Shown here: piece by piece, positions 14,624 to 17,245 of the stretch | Layout of the letters: each line of letters starts with the position of its first letter | Position numbering within the stretch: position 1 is the stretch's first letter | NCBI GenBank assembly: GCA_002482765.1 | Contig: DLGP01000106.1 | Coordinates: 4,677-21,921, forward strand | Reading direction: 5' to 3' | Length of the DNA: 17,245 nt | Origin: Alphaproteobacteria bacterium UBA7691 | Lineage (GTDB): Bacteria > Pseudomonadota > Alphaproteobacteria > Ferrovibrionales > Ferrovibrionaceae | Position numbers and translations under genes: made by a program | Notes under the pieces: generated by a model | Databases searched by the model: none | What the model saw: the letters and a program-made list of their open reading frames with translations, nothing else | Told to the model about the DNA's origin: nothing

Positions 14624-15360
14624 TATTTCCTCCTGGATTTGTTGCCTGGCGGCGCGGCCGGTTTTCCGGCCTTGGCAATACTGCCCGCCGCCGCTTTGGT
14701 TTCCGGCCCGAGAATGACAACGAACGCCTGTGCCGGATCGGCGCCCGCGGCTTCACCCCGATGATCCACGCTGGGGTCAAAATAAACGCAGTCGCCGGCA
14801 TCAAGCAGATATTCGGCACTGCCATAGATGAAGCGGACCTTGCCGCTCATGACAAAAAATATTTCCTCGCCGCGATGGCGATAGAGCAGCTTGGGCGCCT
14901 TGATCGGCGGCAAGTGCAGCAGAAAGATTTCGGCGCGGCGGTCCTTCTTGCGATAGGACAATGATTCGAACACATAGCCCAATTCACTGCCATCGCGGTT
15001 GATGCGGCGGCGCTCGGTGGCGCGCACCAGGCAGAAGGGCGAGGCGGTTTCCTTGTCCTCAAAAATATCCGACAGCTTGAAGCGATAAACCTCGGCCAGC
15101 CGGCTCAGCACCGCAATCGACGGTGCCGCCGTGCCGGCTTCCACCTTGGACATATAGCCCTTGGTCACGCCGGCCTGCTTCGCAGCCTCTTGCTGCGTCA
15201 GGCCGCGCGTCATGCGCAGATTGCGCAATGTGCCGCCGAGATCGCCAAAGCTCTGCGGCTCGGCGGCTGACTTGGCCGATACGGGTGGCATGATTTCCCT
15301 GGTTTCCTCGCGCTGCGCCGCCGGATTGACTCGGCGACGCTGGTTTCCTGTAGGTTTCAT
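14623..15360 (-). CDS. XRE-family transcriptional regulator with C-terminal cupin domain
   Basis: A 245-residue regulator. An XRE/Cro-type helix-turn-helix covers about 41-100, with LRNLRMTRGLTQQEAAKQAG (45-64), VTKGYMSKVEAGTAAPS (65-81) and LSRLAEVYRFKLSDIF (85-100). A cupin-2 domain (about 155-218) includes HRGEEIFFVMSGKVRFIYG (162-180) and LLDAGDCVYFDPSVDHRGE (185-203) and should sense a small molecule. The tail is basic. The start at 15360 has AGGAGG 9 bases upstream; a second in-frame ATG at 15291 with GGGAAA nearby would give a 222-residue form. It is the first gene of the mvaA operon and its stop overlaps the dctP start by one base, so it probably controls its own operon. Effector and sign of control are unknown. 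Confidence 0.88.
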   Translation of the reverse strand: MKPTGNQRRRVNPAAQREETREIMPPVSAKSAAEPQSFGDLGGTLRNLRMTRGLTQQEAAKQAGVTKGYMSKVEAGTAAPSIAVLSRLAEVYRFKLSDIFEDKETASPFCLVRATERRRINRDGSELGYVFESLSYRKKDRRAEIFLLHLPPIKAPKLLYRHRGEEIFFVMSGKVRFIYGSAEYLLDAGDCVYFDPSVDHRGEAAGADPAQAFVVILGPETKAAAGSIAKAGKPAAPPGNKSRRK

Positions 15361-15413
15361 ATTTTTAAACCTCCTGTCAACAAGACTTCTTTGTGTGCGC
15401 CGCAGCATCACGC

Positions 15414-15450
15414 AAAAAAACGGCAGCGCCATGCCGAGCATGACGCTGCC
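15414..15450 (-). terminator. Rho-independent terminator of the EF-hand gene
   Basis: On the minus strand GGCAGCGTCATGC pairs with GCATGGCGCTGCC (13 pairs including one G-U) around the tri-loop TCG, then one G and seven T residues (15414-15420). This is a textbook intrinsic terminator, 32 bp after the EF-hand stop codon. It lies 54 bp upstream of the XRE-cupin start and thus insulates the TRAP-mvaA operon from upstream transcription, so that operon needs its own promoter within about 55 bp or inside the stem region. Confidence 0.9.
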
Positions 15451-15482
15451 AGTATTTCCTTGCCACAATCAGGCGGCAGTTA

Positions 15483-15947
15483 TCATGCCGTCACTTGCAG
15501 CTTGAACAATTCAAGCAAGGCATTGCTTTCCTCGTCTTCCTCATCCGCGCTGCTCAATAGCCCGGCAGAATCATAGGCTGCGGCGCCCTGGCTTGGCGGC
15601 GGTGGCGGCGGCGGCCCGCCCTGGCCCTGCATCGCCACCAGTTGCGACTGCATCTGCTCGTCCAGCTTGGCAAAGCCGGAATCGAATTCGGTCTGGCTGA
15701 TATTGCCATCGCCGTCACTGTCAAAATCCTGCATGAATTGCTCGGCCGATGGCGGCTGCCCGCCCTGCGGCCCGCCAACGCCACGCGCCGCGCCGGCTTC
15801 CGCCATCTTGGCGGCCTGTGCTTCCAGCTCGGTCTTGTCGATGCTGCCATCACCGTTGCTGTCGGTTTCCTGGAACATCTTCTGGCGCATCTGCTTGAGC
15901 AGATCGGCGGCGCCAGTGCCGCCATAACCACTTATGCTACTGACCAT
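15483..15947 (-). CDS. Small calcium-binding EF-hand protein
   Basis: A 154-residue protein with two canonical EF-hand loops. Loop 1 is DSNGDGSIDKTE (29-40) with ligands Asp29, Asn31, Asp33, Ser35, Asp37 and Glu40. Loop 2 is DSDGDGNISQTE (76-87) with Asp76, Asp78, Asp80, Asn82, Ser84 and Glu87. Both have the central Gly and hydrophobic position and the last Glu, so Ca2+ binding is likely. A Gly/Gln/Pro-rich linker lies at 56-68, a run of seven prolines at 112-118, and a very acidic patch ADEEDEES at 134-141. No signal peptide is visible. The ATG at 15947 is chosen for GGGAG 7 bases upstream; the open frame extends further without homology. The role is unknown; similar proteins in proteobacteria are annotated only as EF-hand proteins. 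It is divergent from dsbB and ends at a strong terminator. Confidence 0.85.
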   Translation of the reverse strand: MVSSISGYGGTGAADLLKQMRQKMFQETDSNGDGSIDKTELEAQAAKMAEAGAARGVGGPQGGQPPSAEQFMQDFDSDGDGNISQTEFDSGFAKLDEQMQSQLVAMQGQGGPPPPPPPSQGAAAYDSAGLLSSADEEDEESNALLELFKLQVTA

Positions 15948-15973
15948 GTTACGTCTCCCATGCGATTGCGATG

Positions 15974-15994
15974 CTGAAGGCACGGCGCCTTCAG
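15974..15994. repeat. 8-bp inverted repeat in the EF-hand gene leader
   Basis: CTGAAGGC (15974-15981) and GCCTTCAG (15987-15994) form a perfect stem with a 5-base loop, 26 bp upstream of the EF-hand start codon and outside its ribosome site. It may be a leader hairpin or an operator; nothing else supports a choice. Confidence 0.4.
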
Positions 15995-16081
15995 GCATGG
16001 GCATTTCAAGCCATGTGCCAGCCACCTCACGCGGGCAAGCCGATGATCCGGCAAAGTAATAGTGTTGCAGAAAAAACGCTG

Positions 16082-16123
16082 GGCAATTAACGCCGGGCAT
16101 CAATTGCCGGATTTGTTTCCGGC
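16082..16123. promoter_or_regulatory. Overlapping inverted repeats in the EF-hand / dsbB divergent region
   Basis: The 250-bp region 15948-16197 has no gene. It holds GGCAATT (16082-16088) and AATTGCC (16102-16108), a 7-bp inverted repeat with arm centres 20 bp apart (two helical turns). Directly overlapping is GCCGGA-TTTGTT-TCCGGC (16106-16123), a 6-bp stem. The spacing fits a dimeric regulator shared by the divergent promoters, but no regulator is adjacent and chance is possible. Confidence 0.3.
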
Positions 16124-16197
16124 GGTTACCTGCAACATATCGTCACAGTATTGTGAGGCCCTTTCCGAAGCGGCGATGGCGGCGCTACAATTGGCTC

Positions 16198-16680
16198 ATG
16201 CAAGCCCGTCTCTCTGCCGTTTTCGCCGGTCCCGCCTTAGCCCTGCTCAGTGCCATCACGCTCGGCGCCGCCTTTGTGGCGCAATATGGTTTTGGCCTGA
16301 CGCCGTGCCAGCTTTGCCTGTGGCAGCGCTGGCCCTATGCCGTTGCCATCCTGCTCGGCCTTCTGGCCTGGAAGTTGCCCCGGGCCCGGCCGTTGCTGCT
16401 GGCTTTGCTGGCGCTGGCCTTTGCCACCACTGCCGGCATCGCCCTGTTTCATACTGGCGTGGAGATGAAATGGTGGGCCGGGCTGGAAAGCTGCGGCGGC
16501 GGCGGCACTGCCACCACGCTGGAAGCCCTGCGCGCCCAGGTGCTGGCCGCGCCCATCGTGCGCTGCGATGAAGCCGCCTTCCGTTTCCTCGGCCTCAGCA
16601 TGGCCGGCTGGAACATGCTCTGGGCCAGCCTGCTTGCCGTGCTGGCCCTGCTTTCGGCAAAAAAGGCGATGACGCCATGA
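16198..16680 (+). CDS. dsbB: Disulfide bond formation protein B family
   Basis: A 160-residue inner membrane protein of four helices (about 6-28, 44-60, 64-85, 138-155). The first cysteine pair is Cys37/Cys40 in TPCQLCLWQRWPYAVA (35-50), the DsbB quinone-site motif. The second periplasmic loop has Cys99 in GLESCGGGG and Cys123 in VRCDEAAF, which would exchange with the thiol oxidase DsbA. All four functional cysteines are present. DsbB reoxidises DsbA and passes electrons to ubiquinone. The ATG at 16198 is used; an upstream GTG at 16153 would add a basic, non-conserved 15-residue stretch. There is no strong ribosome site. Its stop overlaps the coq7 start (ATGA), so it is coupled to a gene for the quinone it uses. 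Confidence 0.9.
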   Translation: MQARLSAVFAGPALALLSAITLGAAFVAQYGFGLTPCQLCLWQRWPYAVAILLGLLAWKLPRARPLLLALLALAFATTAGIALFHTGVEMKWWAGLESCGGGGTATTLEALRAQVLAAPIVRCDEAAFRFLGLSMAGWNMLWASLLAVLALLSAKKAMTP

Positions 16681-17243
16681 GCAACAGCAAACCGCGCCTG
16701 CCCGGCGACCTGACCCCGGCCCAGATCATCGACCGCATCCTGCGGGTGGATCATGCCGGCGAATATGGCGCCAAGCGCATCTATGAAGGCCAGCTTGCGG
16801 TGCTGAAACATGCACCCTCGGCGCCCACTATCCGCCACATGGCCGAGCAGGAGCGCCAGCATCTTGCCGCCTTTGACCGCCTGCTGCCGCAGCGCCGCGC
16901 CCGGCCCACCTTGCTCGGCCCGCTCTGGCATGCTGCCGGCTTTGCGCTCGGCGCCGCCACTGCCCTGCTCGGCGAGAAGGCCGCCATGGCCTGCACCGAG
17001 GCGGTGGAGGAAGTGATCGACGCGCATTACACGCGCCAGCTTGAAACCCTGGAAGGCCTGGCCGCCGAGGGCAAGGCCGAGCCGGAACTGGTGGCGCTGA
17101 TCGAGCAGTTCCGTGCCGAGGAAATTGAGCATCGCGACATCGCCCGCGCCGAGGGCGCAACTGAAGCCCCGGCCTATCCGGCGCTGAGCCAGGGTGTAAA
17201 AGCCGCCACCCGCGCCGCGATCTGGCTTTCCGAACGGGTCTAA
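16677..17243 (+). CDS. coq7: Coq7-type demethoxyubiquinone hydroxylase
   Basis: A 188-residue carboxylate-bridged di-iron monooxygenase that hydroxylates the demethoxy-ubiquinol ring in ubiquinone synthesis at the inner membrane. Expected iron ligands are visible: Glu29 in RVDHAGEYGAKRIYEGQ (23-39), Glu59 and His62 in AEQERQHL (56-63), Glu111 in EAVEEVIDAHY (108-118), and Glu149 and His152 in RAEEIEHRDIA (146-156). Spacing of the first four (30, 3, 49) equals that in human COQ7 as I recall it. A hydrophobic GPLWHAAGFALGAATALLGEKAA (81-103) fits the membrane-associating helix. The protein is complete, with the stop two bases before the window end. It overlaps dsbB by 4 bp, linking synthesis of ubiquinone with a ubiquinone-reducing disulfide oxidase. 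Confidence 0.95.
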   Translation: MSNSKPRLPGDLTPAQIIDRILRVDHAGEYGAKRIYEGQLAVLKHAPSAPTIRHMAEQERQHLAAFDRLLPQRRARPTLLGPLWHAAGFALGAATALLGEKAAMACTEAVEEVIDAHYTRQLETLEGLAAEGKAEPELVALIEQFRAEEIEHRDIARAEGATEAPAYPALSQGVKAATRAAIWLSERV

Positions 17244-17245
17244 GC

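Noticed and set aside
15375..15380. Perfect -35 hexamer TTGACA upstream of the XRE-cupin gene
   Set aside because: It abuts the AGGAGG ribosome site, and a matching -10 would fall inside the coding region with no TATAAT-like sequence, so it is unlikely to be the operon promoter for the chosen start.
16005..16021. A sigma54-like element (TGGCAC and TTGAA) upstream of the EF-hand gene
   Set aside because: The nearly invariant -12 GC is replaced by GA, and no enhancer-binding protein gene is nearby.
1..17245. Search for mobile elements, CRISPR arrays, toxin-antitoxin pairs and phage genes
   Set aside because: No transposase or integrase motifs, no regularly spaced repeats and no direct-repeat borders were seen by eye.

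Overview
The window is GC-rich, densely coding chromosomal DNA from a proteobacterium, most likely an alphaproteobacterium near the Rhodospirillales. The reasons are a membrane-anchored CycM-type cytochrome c, a Coq7 ubiquinone hydroxylase next to dsbB, a YqaA-type membrane protein, a HisN-type phosphatase and the overall codon use. This placement comes from recollection of gene content, not from a search.

Layout. Positions 1-2168 (minus strand) hold a housekeeping run: kdsB, pheA and the start of a Tat-exported FAD amine-oxidase-like protein that leaves the window at base 1. Divergent from it (2355-5578, plus) are a membrane-anchored cytochrome c, a HisN/inositol-monophosphatase-type phosphatase and a large YejA-like peptide-binding protein without permease genes. 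Positions 5585-6639 (minus) carry an RlmI/COG1092-like methyltransferase and a tRNA-Leu(CAA) with a well-formed stable-RNA promoter. YqaA (6750-7328, plus) ends at a 13-bp hairpin facing a Spy/LTXXQ-family periplasmic protein (minus). That protein is divergent from an OmpR-type response regulator and histidine kinase, so the three look like one envelope-sensing module.

The most interesting block is 10339-15360 (minus), a compact apparent operon. In order of transcription it encodes an XRE-cupin regulator, a TRAP transporter binding protein (DctP), small and large TRAP membrane subunits (DctQ, DctM) and a class II HMG-CoA reductase (MvaA). Overlaps and short gaps (1-bp, 4-bp, 22-bp) tie them together, and a hairpin lies between dctP and dctQ. 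The simplest reading is a mevalonate (or related hydroxy-acid) uptake and oxidation cassette: import by TRAP, then mevalonate + CoA + 2 NAD+ to HMG-CoA. No HMG-CoA lyase is present in the window. An intrinsic terminator (15414-15450) insulates the cassette from the upstream EF-hand gene.

The right end (15483-17243) has a small two-EF-hand protein (minus) divergent from a dsbB-coq7 pair (plus), with several inverted repeats in the shared intergenic region. No insertion sequence, CRISPR array or phage gene was seen, and no stretch over 300 bases lacks a gene.
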